NCBI GenBank assembly: GCA_025506515.1
Contig: CM046443.1
Coordinates: 45,500,920-45,564,919, forward strand
Reading direction: 5' to 3'
DNA from: Flaveria trinervia
Lineage: Eukaryota > Streptophyta > Magnoliopsida > Asterales > Asteraceae
Length of the DNA stretch: 64,000 bases
Translations under genes and position numbers: made by a program
The notes under the pieces: model-generated
Seen by the model: only the letters and a program-made list of their open reading frames with translations
Databases searched by the model: none
Told to the model about the DNA's origin: nothing
Shown: positions 1 through 10,300 of the stretch, piece by piece
How positions within the stretch are numbered: position 1 is the stretch's first letter
Layout: the number at the start of each line of letters is the position of its first letter

Positions 1-160
1 GCTGCTTGGGTGTTGTTTTGTTAATGGCTATGGTTGCAAAATGGTTTTGACAAGATTCTAAAAGCTTCAATCTAGAGGGAGATTGAAGATCATTCTTTAG
101 TTACTTCTTGGTGTAGAATTTGATTGACGATGGTGATAATGATAACCTAAGGGGGAGTAT
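1..160 (+). mobile_element. 3' end of a copia internal region (element X), truncated by the window edge
   Basis: This stretch has no coding sequence. It ends in a polypurine tract (AAGGGGGAGTAT, 149-160) placed directly before an LTR start (TGTTGGGTCC). A second purine-rich tract (GAGGGAGATTGAAGATC) lies around 77-93. Polypurine tracts prime plus-strand DNA synthesis and sit just inside the 3' LTR, so these bases are the 3' terminal non-coding part of a plus-strand element whose body lies left of the window. The same kind of tract occurs at 19,243-19,256 in element A, so X and A are probably related. Confidence 0.7.
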
Positions 161-283
161 TGTTGGGTCCGAAAAGGATAGTCTATATTATCAACATAGT
201 ACAATTCAACAAAAGTCAACTTCACGGTCAAAGACAACTAGAAAAGACAAATAAAGCATTTGAGATAAAGACCGAGATGAGAC
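161..283 (+). mobile_element. LTR of the X/A copia family, left part (continues at 8093)
   Basis: The LTR starts TGTTGGGTCC immediately after the polypurine tract and is interrupted at 283 by element N. It resumes at about 8093 and ends just before the primer binding site at 8487, giving a rejoined length of about 510 bp. The solo LTR at 48,182-48,649 (minus strand) is a diverged relative: both contain GATAGTCTATATTATCAACA near the start, and both have GAGAC followed by a TTGAAGAT segment. That relationship confirms that 161-283 and 8093-8486 are one LTR. Confidence 0.85.
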
Positions 284-1211
284 TGTTGGGGTTTGTTAGA
301 ACAAGATGCAGAGTTTAACCATTTAAACTTTGTGAAAACGCAGCAGAAACAAGCTTTATAACATAGTTAATGAACTGAAATTTCGGGTTTCATCTTGATA
401 TTATAAAGTTACTAACAAACCCAAGAACATAAGGATCATTTATATGTGTGTGAACTAGCTATCAAGAAGAATAAACAACCAAAAACAAAAGATACAAACT
501 ACCTTTTGTAGAGCTGTAGAAAACGAGTTTGGATGATTAAAAACAAGCTTCTTGAATGGCCAAAACACCAAGGAGAGGTGTACTCAAGCTAGTATACCCA
601 CAAGCCTCAAGCAAGAAACTTAGTTGCTAGGTATTTGAACACCAAAACGTCAAGAGAGCTGCTGAAAACCCTTTTTTCAGCTGAAATGTTCTTCAATAAA
701 GGAGAAGAGGAGAGCTTCTTGGAGTGTTTGCATGTAAGAGAGAGAGTGAGAGATGGAATGTATCTATGTTTTCAAGAAAACAACTCAACTAAAACAAGTG
801 GCCATCAAAACCTATGAGGGGCGGCCGAAACTTGAATTAATTTGGGGTTTCCCCCCCCAAAAGACTCACTAATGTTTTATTAATCATACATATAAGTTAT
901 CTAATTAACTTCTTAATTATATAACATATACACACACTCTAATTATTATTTGATGTTATTTAACCAACTTAAATAACATTACAAACAATGTCCATAAACA
1001 AATTATCCTTATAAGTTGTTTTATCTCATATGCAATTTATTTAGAAACCCATTTTCTAAATTGGTGTATTTATTCAATTGCATGATGATATCATCAATTA
1101 AATATTTATATATTAGTGTTTGCAAGCTTGTTATTGGGTATGACCCGACTTGGATCAATACGTACTAACCACATCAATATTCTATGTGTAGTGGGCATAA
1201 AGAATCCAACA
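284..1211 (-). repeat. 3' LTR of element N
   Basis: 928-bp LTR. On the minus strand it starts TGTTGGATTCTTTATGCCC and ends CTAACAAACCCCAACA. It matches 7166-8092 nearly base for base. The 60-codon ORF at 635-817 inside it is antisense to the element and recurs in the other LTR simply because the LTRs are copies. Confidence 0.93.
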
Positions 1212-1223
1212 ATCTCCCACTTG
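1212..1223 (-). other. Polypurine tract of element N
   Basis: The minus-strand sequence CAAGTGGGAGAT directly abuts the LTR start TGTTGG. This is the typical copia second-strand primer, and it fixes the element's orientation independently of the ORFs. Confidence 0.85.
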
Positions 1224-1985
1224 CACAAGACTCATAAAAGATTGATGCAAGTAGTAAATACCGCCTAACAACGGTTTACTACTCTTAATATGCATGACTT
1301 AAAGCCATTCAATAACATCATCCCATTGAAGTATCCTACTTGAAATGATTTAGGTGATTAATCATTTATCCTTTTGTTACATATGTCATGTTAAATCCAA
1401 GGACACAGAATGATCATTCCTTGTTGATTTAACTTAATTAGGCCTTAGACATCTTGCTCTCAACAAATAAGAAGAACAAATTCCATCTTGACTACATACG
1501 TTTCTCACAAACACCTTGTGTCATGCCTGAACATAGCCTTACGTACTGTCCATTATTTCAGGGCAGTGAAGAACTAGCTCAAGGTATAACACTTGGTGAA
1601 TATCAAAACCCAATATGTATCTCAGGTCTGAGGATACCAAATGATATTCTCCTTTACTCAAAATTACTGATGATCAATCTAGAAGACTCCATGTAGTAAA
1701 ATTTGAGATGCGGGTCAGTCCAATATTTGTATCCCACAAATATCTATGACTTTGGCAGCAACAATTGCTCTATATTCATTCCTTATGAATATCCACCAAT
1801 CCAAATTCATAATAATCTTACCCTCATACTTGTTCCCACAAGTATGAACGACTACAGACATTTAGAGTAAACAATTTACCCATGGATTAAACATGCTAAA
1901 TTGGAACATTTATTGAAATATTATAACCAAATAATTTTATTCAAGTAGTAAGGGAGTTCCAAATATCCAAATACGAAATTACAGA
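1224..1985 (-). other. 3' UTR of element N, no gene
   Basis: About 760 bp between the pol stop and the polypurine tract. I see no copia domain or conserved reading frame here. The 80-codon plus-strand ORF at 1454-1696 is antisense to the element and has no recognisable motif. Confidence 0.6.
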
Positions 1986-3533
1986 TCAAATCCAATCACT
2001 AGAATATCGAAGTCCCATGGCACAGGTATGACCTTCATGCTTTGCCTTTTCTAGGAGCTTCGTAAGAGGATCCGTAATATTTTGTTCTGTGTGAACTTTG
2101 CGAATACATATCTTTCCTTTCTCAACTTCATCTCGTATGTAGTTGAATCTCCGCTCAATGTGCCTAGTCTTTGATGAGCACGAGGTTCCTTGATTTGAGC
2201 AATCGCACCCTCGTTATCACAAAAGATCTCTAGGGGGTCCTGAATGGAAGGGACAACCCCTAGATCGGCAATGAATTTCTTCAACCATGCAGCTTCTTGA
2301 GCTGCCAATGAGGCGGCGACGTATTCAGATTCTGTAGTTGATAAAGCCACCACATCTTGTTTAGAGCTCTTCTAAGAGACAACTCCACCATTCAGAATGA
2401 AAATGTATCCAGATTGTGATCGTGAATCATCACGATCGGTTTGGAAACTCGCATCCGTGTAACCTTTTACAACGAGTTCCTCATCACCAGATCCATAGAT
2501 TAGAAACATATCTTTAGTCCTCCTTAGGTACTTAAGTATGTTCTTAACAGCCATCCAATGACTGCTTCCAGGATTTTGCTGGTAACGGCTTGTCATGCTT
2601 AAGCTGCATGAAACGTCCAGCCGAGTGCATATCATTGCATACATGATGGATCCAATAGCAGATGCGTATGGGATTGCCTTCATTTTATCTTGCTCATCCT
2701 TTGAGCTTGGACATTGAGTCATGCTCAATATTGTTCCTCTTTGAATAGGTACCGTACCTTTCTTAGAGTTCTCCATCTTGAACCTTTTCAAGATCCTATC
2801 AATGTATGCACTTTGATTCAAACCAATCAACCGCCTTGATCTATCCCTATAGATCTTTATTCCCAGAATATAGGCGGCCTCACCAAGATCCTTGATGGAA
2901 AAACAACTTCCAAGCCAGGTTTTTACACCTTCCAAGGTTGGAATGTCATTTCCAATAGTAGTATGTCATCAAAATACAATACTAGGAAAGTGATGATGCT
3001 CCCACTAGCTTTCTTATATACACAAGCTTCATCAGCGTCTTTGATAATCCAAATTTAATTACTTCTTCATCAAAATGGTGATTCCAACTTCTCGATGCTT
3101 GTTTCAATCCATAGATTGATTTTTTTAACTTGCATACTTTGTTAGGATGTTTTGGATCGACAAAACCTTCAGGCTGAACCATATAGACATCTTCCTCAAG
3201 ATATCCATTTAGGAAAGCCGTTTTGACATCCATTTGCCAAATCTCATAATCATAATGAGCAGCTATGGCAAACAATATCCTAATAGATTTTAGCATCACA
3301 ACAGGTGAGAAAGTTTCATCATAGTCAACCCCTTGAGTTTGAGTGAAACCCTTTGCTACAAGTCTTGCTTTATAAGTATCCAAGTTTCCATGCACATTGG
3401 TTTTCCTTTTGAAAATCCACTTACTTCTAATTACTTTGGAGTTAAGAGGTGGTATAACCATGTCCCATACTTGATTGTCATACATGGATTGCATCTCAAC
3501 GTTCATGGCTTCAAGCCATTTGTCACAATCCAA
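1986..3533 (-). pseudogene. pol: Element N reverse transcriptase and RNase H, broken
   Basis: This is the 3' part of the copia polyprotein. The RT fingers and palm are in 2982-3533: a WIFKRK segment, then KARLVAKGFTQ, GVDYDETFSPVV, QMDVKTAFLNG and YGLKQASRSW. The frame then breaks. The catalytic YVDD box reads YFDD at 2965-2976, and translation shifts frame just after it. RT continues in 2372-2935 and passes into RNase H (GYTDASF, SGYIF). Another break leads to 2051-2353, which has the RNase H motifs TESEYVA and CDNEGAIAQ. The C-terminus runs through DPLTKLLEK to a stop at 1986. With at least two frameshifts and an altered catalytic box it is nonfunctional. Confidence 0.93.
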
Positions 3534-4686
3534 TTGGACAACGCATCATGGTATGTGATTGGTTCATCAGAATCTATCACATAGCATCCATCAGTGAAAA
3601 ATCCATATCTTTCAGGTGGATTACTAGTTCTACCAGATCTGCGAACGTTTTTTGTGTATTGATCAACTATTTGATCACTTTCAACATCCTCATGTTGAGT
3701 GCTAGTGTCAACCAATGTGTATCGGGTTGCGGTTCTTGATCCTCTTCAAGATCCACAGTTCTACTACCAGTTCCTTCCATAAGGAACTTGGTTTCCAAGA
3801 ACTCACCCTTTTTGGCAACAAACTCCTTTTGTTGTATTGGATCATAGAAATAATATCCCATAGAATCTCTTGGTATCCAATAAAGATACACTTAGTGGAA
3901 CGGCTTTCTAACTTTTGAGGTGGGAGTCTTCACATAAGCCTCACACCCCCACACCCTCAAATATGAAAATGATGGAACCCTTCCATGCCATATTTCATAA
4001 GGTGTCCTTTCCACTTTCTTGGTTGGGGCCATATTAAAAATACGGGCCGCAAAGAGCAGAGCAAAACCCCAAAATGATAGAGGTAATGAGCTTCTAGCCA
4101 TCATAGATCGAACCATATCTAATAGAGTTCGATTTCTCCGCTCGGACACGCCATTATGTTGTGGTGCTCCCGGTGGAGATACTTGTGAGACAATCCCACA
4201 ACTTCTAAGATGGTCCCTAAAAGCATCATTCAGGTATTCACCTCCTCTATTGGTGCGGAGAATTTTAATTGACTTATTGAGTTGATTTTGTACTTCATTT
4301 TGAAAGATCTTGAACATTCAAAAGCTTCATCTTTGTGTCTTAACAAGTACACATACCCATATCGACTATAGTCGTCAGTAAAGGTAATGAAGTATCTTTC
4401 ATTGTACCTTGTCATAGGTTTAAAAGGACCACATACATCCGAATGTATGATACCTAATAAATCCTTTTCCCTTTCGGCTTTACCACTAAAAGGTGCCTTG
4501 GTCATTTTACCTTGTAAACAAGACTCACATACATCAAATGAATCACATTCATTTGTTTTTAAAAGACCATTTTTTGTAGTGGTTGTATTCTTTTCTTGTT
4601 TATATGACCAAGACGGCAATGCCAAAGATAGTGTTACTCAAATCCGATTTGAGTTTCTTGGTACTAGTTTGGTACAATAAGCTATC
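3534..4686 (-). pseudogene. pol: Element N integrase, broken
   Basis: Integrase inserts the cDNA into host DNA. The zinc-binding HHCC region is visible as WHCRLGHINKKRI (about 4,590-4,625), followed after a frameshift by CESCLQGKM. The catalytic core starts at HSDVCGPF (first Asp). The second catalytic Asp, normally in a SDRGGEY context, reads TNRGGEY, with an Asn codon at 4249-4251. The Glu is in GVSERRNRTLLD. The C-terminal GKTPYE-like segment reads ERTPYEIWHGR, followed by a hinge (3503-3891) with FVAKKGEF-type sequence leading into RT. The core is split across two frames (3892-4317 and 4230-4625). The D-to-N change alone would inactivate it. Confidence 0.92.
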
Positions 4687-5239
4687 ATTCAATGTATTTC
4701 ACGAACCAATTCATAGATACCATTGATGGGAATAGCTTTAAAGTAAAACATGTCATTCAAAGTAACATGGATTTCATTTCCAATAAATGATAATACATAT
4801 CCAAAATGTTTTAATAGGGCTATGGAAATAATGTTCCTAGTCAAATTAGGAGCATACAAAACATTATACAAAATTACTTCCAAACCATTTGGAAGTTTCA
4901 AGATGTAGTCACCACGGGCTTCAACTTGAACTTTAGCCCCATTGCCCATGTAGAGGCTAACATCCCCTTGTTGAAGTTGCTACTTCTTTTGAACCCCTAC
5001 AACAAATTGCAAATGTGAGTTCCACATCCGGTATCTAATACCCATGTGTTAGAGGATATGTTTTAAATCAATATGGATCATGTATAGTACTTGAGGTCTC
5101 CCGGCATCCGTCTTTGCTTTCAACTCTTGGAGATGGACAGGACAATTTCTTGCCCAATGTCCAATCTCCCCACACTTGAAGCATGGGTCATTAGAAGCAA
5201 CTTTTTGCCTCTTCTCCTATGCTTTGGGTGGCACCCTTG
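4687..5239 (-). pseudogene. pol: Element N nucleocapsid knuckle and aspartic protease, broken
   Basis: A single CCHC zinc knuckle lies at 5142-5183 (CFKCGEIGHWARNC), the RNA-binding motif of the GAG nucleocapsid. Downstream, the protease active site reads VLDTGCGTHICN, with the DTG triad encoded by 5027-5035, followed by a stop and then the flap region MGNGAKVQVEARG (4,900-4,949). The protease continues to NIISIALLKHFGY. DTG rather than DSG separates this element from A, B, C and P in this window. Confidence 0.88.
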
Positions 5240-5849
5240 TCACCCATTTCCCTTTCCCATTACGGGTCCCTTACCCATTGAAACTCTTGCCTTAGGTGCG
5301 GGATGAGGCATTTTCTTGTTCCCACCTTCATTGATGGTGAGAATGGGTAAAACCCTTTTACCCATGGCCGCCTCGGCCGTTTTGAGCATAGAGTGAACCT
5401 CACTAATGCTTTTGTCCCAAGCATTCTTGTTGTAGTTCAACATGAACGTCTCAAATCTTTTGGTAAGGCCATTGAGGATCAAATCCGTGGCCAATTCCTT
5501 GTTGTTGGAACGTTTCCTTCAGTTGGGTTATCATTTCATAAGCTTCGTGATGTTCATACTCCTTCTAGAGATCCGGAGTCATGCTTGCCAACATAAGGCA
5601 AGACACTTGGACAGAGTCCTCAGTGTACTTTATCCAATCATTATAGGCCTCCTCATCATCCTCACTAGGTTGATCGGGGACAGGGTCGTCTAAAACATAT
5701 GATCGTTTCTCTTTCTTGAGAATGATTCTCAAGTTTCGATACCAATCGATAAAATTGTTATGATTTAGATGTTCCTTTTGGAGAATCGCTCGTAAAGATT
5801 AGGCGGACGTGGATGAAGTATCATGATTATCATAATTATTGGTGGCCAT
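5240..5849 (-). pseudogene. gag: Element N GAG, broken
   Basis: The ATG at 5847-5849 opens MATNNYDNHD and is the first Met after the leader. An in-frame stop occurs within about 20 codons. The capsid-like region follows (NFIDWYRNLRIIL, then KRSYVLDDP and MTPDL, followed by another stop and a frame shift). The 5240-5494 frame continues it: LILNGLTKRFETFMLNYN, then basic and glycine-rich sequence before the zinc knuckle. This is the usual plant copia GAG layout. It is inactivated by stops and frameshifts. Confidence 0.85.
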
Positions 5850-7136
5850 CTACAAAATTTAACAAAGATCAATTTTAGTATTTTCGATATTGTTATTTTA
5901 ATAATTAATACCTTTTAAGGTCATTTTCGTATTAAAATCTAGAACCCAACATTACATTTAAATAGTGGTTAGGTGACCTTTATCCCACGATTTAAATTAA
6001 TAAGGTGGTCAATGATTGACGATTGCAACCATTTGCAACTTCTAGAGGTATGGGATCGACTTGAAATATCATATGTAAAGTCGGCATGTAAATTCCCTCA
6101 AAATGGTTAGGTGACCTTTATCCCACTAAGAGTTCCCGAGTGATTCAAGTGTTTTGTAAAAGGACGGTGTTGATCTTATTTTATTATAAAAAAAAGTAGA
6201 GATATAATAATACAAGTTTAGAAAACATTATGTATACATATTTGTATGTTTTCAAAACAAGATCCCCTATGGTACATTGATTAAAACCCCTTTTAATCTT
6301 TGAAATCATTAAACAATTTTAATAACCTTTTATTACCTTTTAATGATTAATGCCCATTTAGATAGTTTGTTATGATCATGGAAAGGATTGTTAAGCAAAC
6401 ATCATATATAAGTAATCAACCACAATACCATAACCAAACAACCAAGAATCAACCAAATGTTAGTGTATAACCATAGCATCTAAAGTGGCCACACTTGTTT
6501 GCCATCATAAGTGTGGACCATAGGACATTCCTAAGGGACAAAACACAACACAAAAGGCTTCCATGAACCTCCCACTTGAAACCGCATCCAAATGCTCCCT
6601 GTTTCTTGTGTCTTCCCTTTGTGCTTATAACGCGTACATCTTCATATTATAAGATATTATATTCTAATACAAGATTTCTAGTAAAATGAAAAGTACCTAA
6701 TCTATTTATTACAGCCCAATAATAAATAAATTACACTTTAAACCAATCACAAAAAAAAAGATTATACAACTCAATTGAATGAATAAATACAACCATTACA
6801 AACATCCAAATAACACAAGGTCAAGGGCTAGGTTATGCACCATAAAGAACAATGATCATATCATCCAAAACAACAATGAATCCCCACCTAAAACCCACGA
6901 AATTTCAGCCAACACAAACTGAAATTTCGGGTTTTATCTTGTCCGAACAAACAAACAAACAATACATCTTACATGTCTTTCAAAGTTTAATCACAAGCAT
7001 GTGTGATATAACTTTGAAAATTTGGGGATTCATAATACATGAACATAGCAGCCCCTAAAGGGGTTGTAAAGTCCCACAAACGAAATTTCAAGGACAAAAG
7101 AAACTAGTCATCCACATATCCGGCTCTAGATGCCAA
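5850..7136 (-). other. Leader (5' UTR) of element N with primer binding site
   Basis: The 1.3 kb between the 5' LTR and gag holds no recognisable coding domain. On the minus strand the LTR end CCCCAACA is followed by TTGGCATCTAGAGCCGG, a diverged version of the initiator-Met tRNA complement TGGTATCAGAGC. A 23-bp direct repeat (core GGTTAGGTGACC) occurs at 5966-5988 and 6104-6126. The rest is AT-rich. Confidence 0.75.
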
Positions 7137-8092
7137 TGTTGGGGTTTGTTAGAACTAGATGCCAATGTTGGGGTTTGTTAGAACAAGATGCATAGTCTAA
7201 CCATTAAAACTTTGTGAAAACGCAGCGGAAACAAGCTTTATAACATAGTTAATAAACTGAAATTTCAGGTTTCATCTTGATATTATAAAGTTACTAACAA
7301 ACCCAAGAACATAAGGATCATTTATATGTGTGTGAACTAGCTATCAAGAAGAATAAACAACCAAAAACAAAAGATACAAACTACCTTTTGTAGAGCTGTA
7401 GAAAACGAGTTTGGATGATTAAAAAGAAGCTTCTTGAATGGCCAAAACACCAAGGAGAGGTGTACTCAAGCTAGTATACCCACAAGCCTCAAGCAAGACA
7501 GTTAGTTGCTAGGTATTTGAATATCAAAACGTCAAGAGAGCTGTTGAAAACCCTTTTTTCCACTGAAATTTTCTTCAATAAAGGAGAAGAGGAGAGCTTC
7601 TTGGAGTGTTTGCATGTAAGAGAGAGAGTGAGAGATGGAGTGTATCTATGTTTTCAAGAAAACAACTCAACTAAAACAAGTGGCCATCAACCCCTATGAA
7701 GGGCGGCCGAAACTTGAATTAATTTGGGGTTTTCCCCCCAAAACACTCAATAATGTTTTATTAATCATACGTATAAGTTATCTAACTAACCTCTTAATTA
7801 TATAACTTATACACACACTCTAATTATTATTTGATGTTATTTAACCAACTTAAATAACATTACAAATAATGTCCATAAACAAATTATCCTTATAAGTTGT
7901 TTTATCTCATATGCAATTTATTTAGAAACCCATTTTCTAAATTGGTGTATTTATTTAATTGCATGATCATATCATCAATTAAATATTTATATATTATTGT
8001 TTGCAAGTTTGTTATTGGGTATGACCCAACTTGGATCAATACGTACTAACCACATCAATATTCTATGTGTATTGGGCATAAAGAATCCAACA
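7137..8092 (-). repeat. 5' LTR of element N
   Basis: It matches the 284-1211 LTR. At its inner end the LTR terminus plus the primer-binding-site start is duplicated (LTR starts at 7137 and again at 7166), so the LTR proper is 7166-8092. The outer end CCAACA abuts the AAGAC target duplication. Confidence 0.9.
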
Positions 8093-8486
8093 AAGACGTT
8101 GAAGATATATTGTGACTGGGATCTTTATTGTAATAAATATATTTTGTGTCAACAAAATATATTTTATCTAGTTTTCATCATGTTTTAGTTTATTGGTAAT
8201 TTTCTCTGATTAGTCTATGTCTAAGGGCTTAATGTATAATTAGTGGATATTATATTCACTATATAAGATAAGAGTAATTAGGGTTTAGGTGTTTGAAAGA
8301 GAGCCAAGGATTGGGAGGTTGTCATGTAAACAACATTCTTGCAATCCTAATGGATCAAAGTGAGGATTTTCATTGTGTTCTTGTGTGTTCTTCCTTGTTC
8401 ATCAAGATTATATGTCATTCTGATCCAAAATCTTCACTACTTTCACTGATTCAAGTGTTTTGTGGACCTACAAGGGTTTTGTAATA
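8093..8486 (+). mobile_element. LTR of the X/A copia family, right part (5' LTR of A)
   Basis: Continuation of the LTR begun at 161 after the N insertion. It shares ATTTTGTG/AACAAAATATATTTTATCT with the solo LTR at 48,182-48,649. It contains a TATA-like box (ATATAAGATA, 8261-8270) and ends immediately before the primer binding site. As 5' LTR it would supply the promoter of element A, but the 7.8-kb insertion upstream has split it. Confidence 0.85.
8259..8270 (+). promoter_or_regulatory. LTR TATA-like box
   Basis: CTATATAAGATA lies about 220 bp upstream of the LTR end, a normal position for a copia U3/R promoter. The related solo LTR has CTATAAATAGG (minus strand, 48,352-48,362) at the matching place. 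No function is shown. Confidence 0.5.
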
Positions 8487-8498
8487 TGGTATCAGAGC
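8487..8498 (+). other. Primer binding site of element A
   Basis: TGGTATCAGAGC is an exact match to the plant initiator-Met tRNA complement used by most copia elements. It sits directly after the LTR end, fixing plus orientation for A. Confidence 0.92.
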
Positions 8499-9087
8499 CT
8501 TAGTGCTCATAATTTTTTGGTTTTTGGTGGTTTTGTTTTATATCTAGTTTCAATCAATTTCCAGTTCATTATCAGGTGTTTTTAATGTGGAAATTGATTG
8601 AGTTTAGCTTGTTTTCGGTTGTGGAAGCTTTGCTAATCATCAGATCTCAAATTCGTTGGTTTTTTTATGTTTTTAGAATGATTTTGGGTTGAAAAAGGGT
8701 TTCAGGTTCGACTAGCGAAACTATTGTTCTTTTTGTGAAACTACGACCATCTTCCAGCGAAACTATGGGTGTTATCACTATTGAAATCGTTTTCTAGTTG
8801 TTCTTCAAAACTAGTCTTTTGAACGAAAGTTCATCAGTGCTTGTGAAGGTTTAACAAGCGAAATTGCTGCCGAAAGTGATTTTGAACGAAAGTTCAAGCT
8901 TGTTTCGTGCGAACTTATCAGCGAAACTAAGCCTGTTGTGACAATTGGCTAGCGAAACTGCTGTCGAAATTGTCAATGAAATCAACCTCCTCAACGAAAG
9001 TATCAGCGAAATTAGTCCTCACTGCGAAATTGTCAGCGAAATTTTCTATTTTCTTGCTGAAACTACATCAATCCCAGCAAAACTACA
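8499..9087 (+). repeat. Leader of element A with a GCGAAACT repeat cluster
   Basis: This 590-bp untranslated leader is dominated, from about 8,710 to 9,080, by scattered copies of GCGAAACT and the variant AACGAAAGTTC, at intervals of about 15-50 bp. The same motif recurs in A's spacer (15,895-16,540) and 3' end (19,370-19,510), so it is a signature of this element. The units are interspersed rather than strictly tandem. Confidence 0.8.
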
Positions 9088-10300
9088 ATGTCAAAGTTAA
9101 CATCACTCACTCTTGCCGATCTTGAAAGTGTTGCTCCTAATAGGCCTCCAAGACTCATTAATGGAGGCAATTTTGAAGATTGGAAGAGATGTCTCAAAGC
9201 TTTCTTCTTTTACACTAATCACAACCAATAGGAATCGATTATTTCTGGTCCTCACATACCAACTGTCACTGTTGGTGATGTTGTCTCTCAAAATAAGGAC
9301 CCGTCTTCTTTCACTGAAAAGGATCTGAAGTTGATTGATCATGACCAAAAAGCTTTTGGTGCTTTAACTCTATGCCTGACACCAGACATCTACAATCGTT
9401 TTGTAGAGCATAAAAATGCTAAATCTCTTTACGATGCTCTATGTGAGTTCTATGATGGTAACGAAGATTTGGTAAAGGATAAGAGCATTCAAGATGAGAA
9501 GGAACTCAATTCCTTTGTTGGATACAAGAATACGAGTCTGACAGATCTCACTAATCGCTTCTTGACAGTTTCAAGCTCCTTAAAGAAATACAATGAAAAG
9601 CTCTCCAATAGTGAACAAGTTAACAAGCTACTAGACTCTCTCCCACCTCAGTGGAGTCTTCAGGTGAGAATGTTAAAACAAGAGAGTGTTCACAGATTAC
9701 AAGCTGATGGATATTATCAATAAGCTTAAATCCTTTGAGTTGGACATGAAGGGACAGGAATTTAACCAGACCATGATGCCTACATCTGGTTTTACTCAAA
9801 ATGCTGCTTTATTATCATCCCCTGCAAGCTCTCAAATACATAATTCAATTCAAGGAGGAGTTAATACAAGAAATTTTTCAGGAGGAAATGTTACTGCTGG
9901 AAGATATCAGATTAATTCTAAGACGAATGTTGAAACATCAGTTCCATCAGAAACAATGGCTCTTTTTGGAATGATTGTTCAAAGTTATGACGCACTTGTG
10001 GCAGGAGAATTGAAAGGAAAAGGAATGACGATGGAAGACATGTATCAGGTAGATCCAAATGATCTTGAGGAAACTGACATCCAGTGGCAAATGGCAATGT
10101 TGACTCTTAGAGCTCGAAGATTTATGGAGCGCACTGGATGAAAGAATTTCGGCGGACAAACTTCTAATTCAAAAACTAGGATTTGATAAGTCAAAACTGA
10201 GATGTTTCAACTGTAAACAATTGGGACATTTCAAACGTGAATGTCCATCACCAGTTGTCACCAATTCCAGCAATTCAGGAGTTCCAAGATTAACAATTGA
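9088..10300 (+). pseudogene. gag: Element A GAG with first CCHC knuckle, broken
   Basis: The ATG at 9088 opens MSKLTSLTLADLES, then PPRLINGGNFEDWK, the N-terminal landmark of plant copia GAG. Codon 48 is TAG (9229-9231), probably from Trp. The capsid region continues in 9331-9723 (SLYDALCEFYDGNEDL, LDSLPPQWS). A frameshift near 9,700 moves to 9686-10141, with LKSFELDMKGQEF and EETDIQWQMAML. After a further stop, a canonical zinc knuckle CFNCKQLGHFKREC is encoded at 10203-10244. The content is typical copia GAG, inactivated by two or more stops and a frameshift. Confidence 0.9.

Larger units (their letters stand above)
284..8092 (-). mobile_element. Complete nested Ty1/copia element N, minus strand, degenerate
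   Basis: The 7.8-kb element has two near-identical LTRs (284-1211 and 7137-8092) with TGTTGG...CCAACA ends. It is flanked by GAGAC (279-283) and AAGAC (8093-8097), a 5-bp target duplication with one mismatch. On the minus strand the order is 5' LTR, primer binding site, leader, gag (start 5849), CCHC knuckle, protease (DTG), integrase, RT, RNase H, 3' UTR, polypurine tract and 3' LTR, the normal copia layout. It interrupts the X/A LTR, so it is younger than that LTR. The LTRs differ visibly at a few percent of sites (not counted exactly). Several catalytic codons are altered, so it is dead. Confidence 0.95.

Noticed and set aside
635..817. 60-codon ORF, almost identical at 7517-7699, as a possible small conserved gene
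   Set aside because: Both copies lie in the LTRs of element N, antisense to the element. They match because LTRs are copies, not because of selection.
8487..8498. Primer binding sites (8487, 51,635, 53,363, 59,634) as tRNA genes
   Set aside because: Only the 12-base tRNA 3' end complement is present; there is no cloverleaf.
8710..9080. GCGAAACT repeats as a CRISPR-like array
   Set aside because: The units are 8 bp, irregularly spaced, in a eukaryotic retroelement leader, with no spacers of fixed length.
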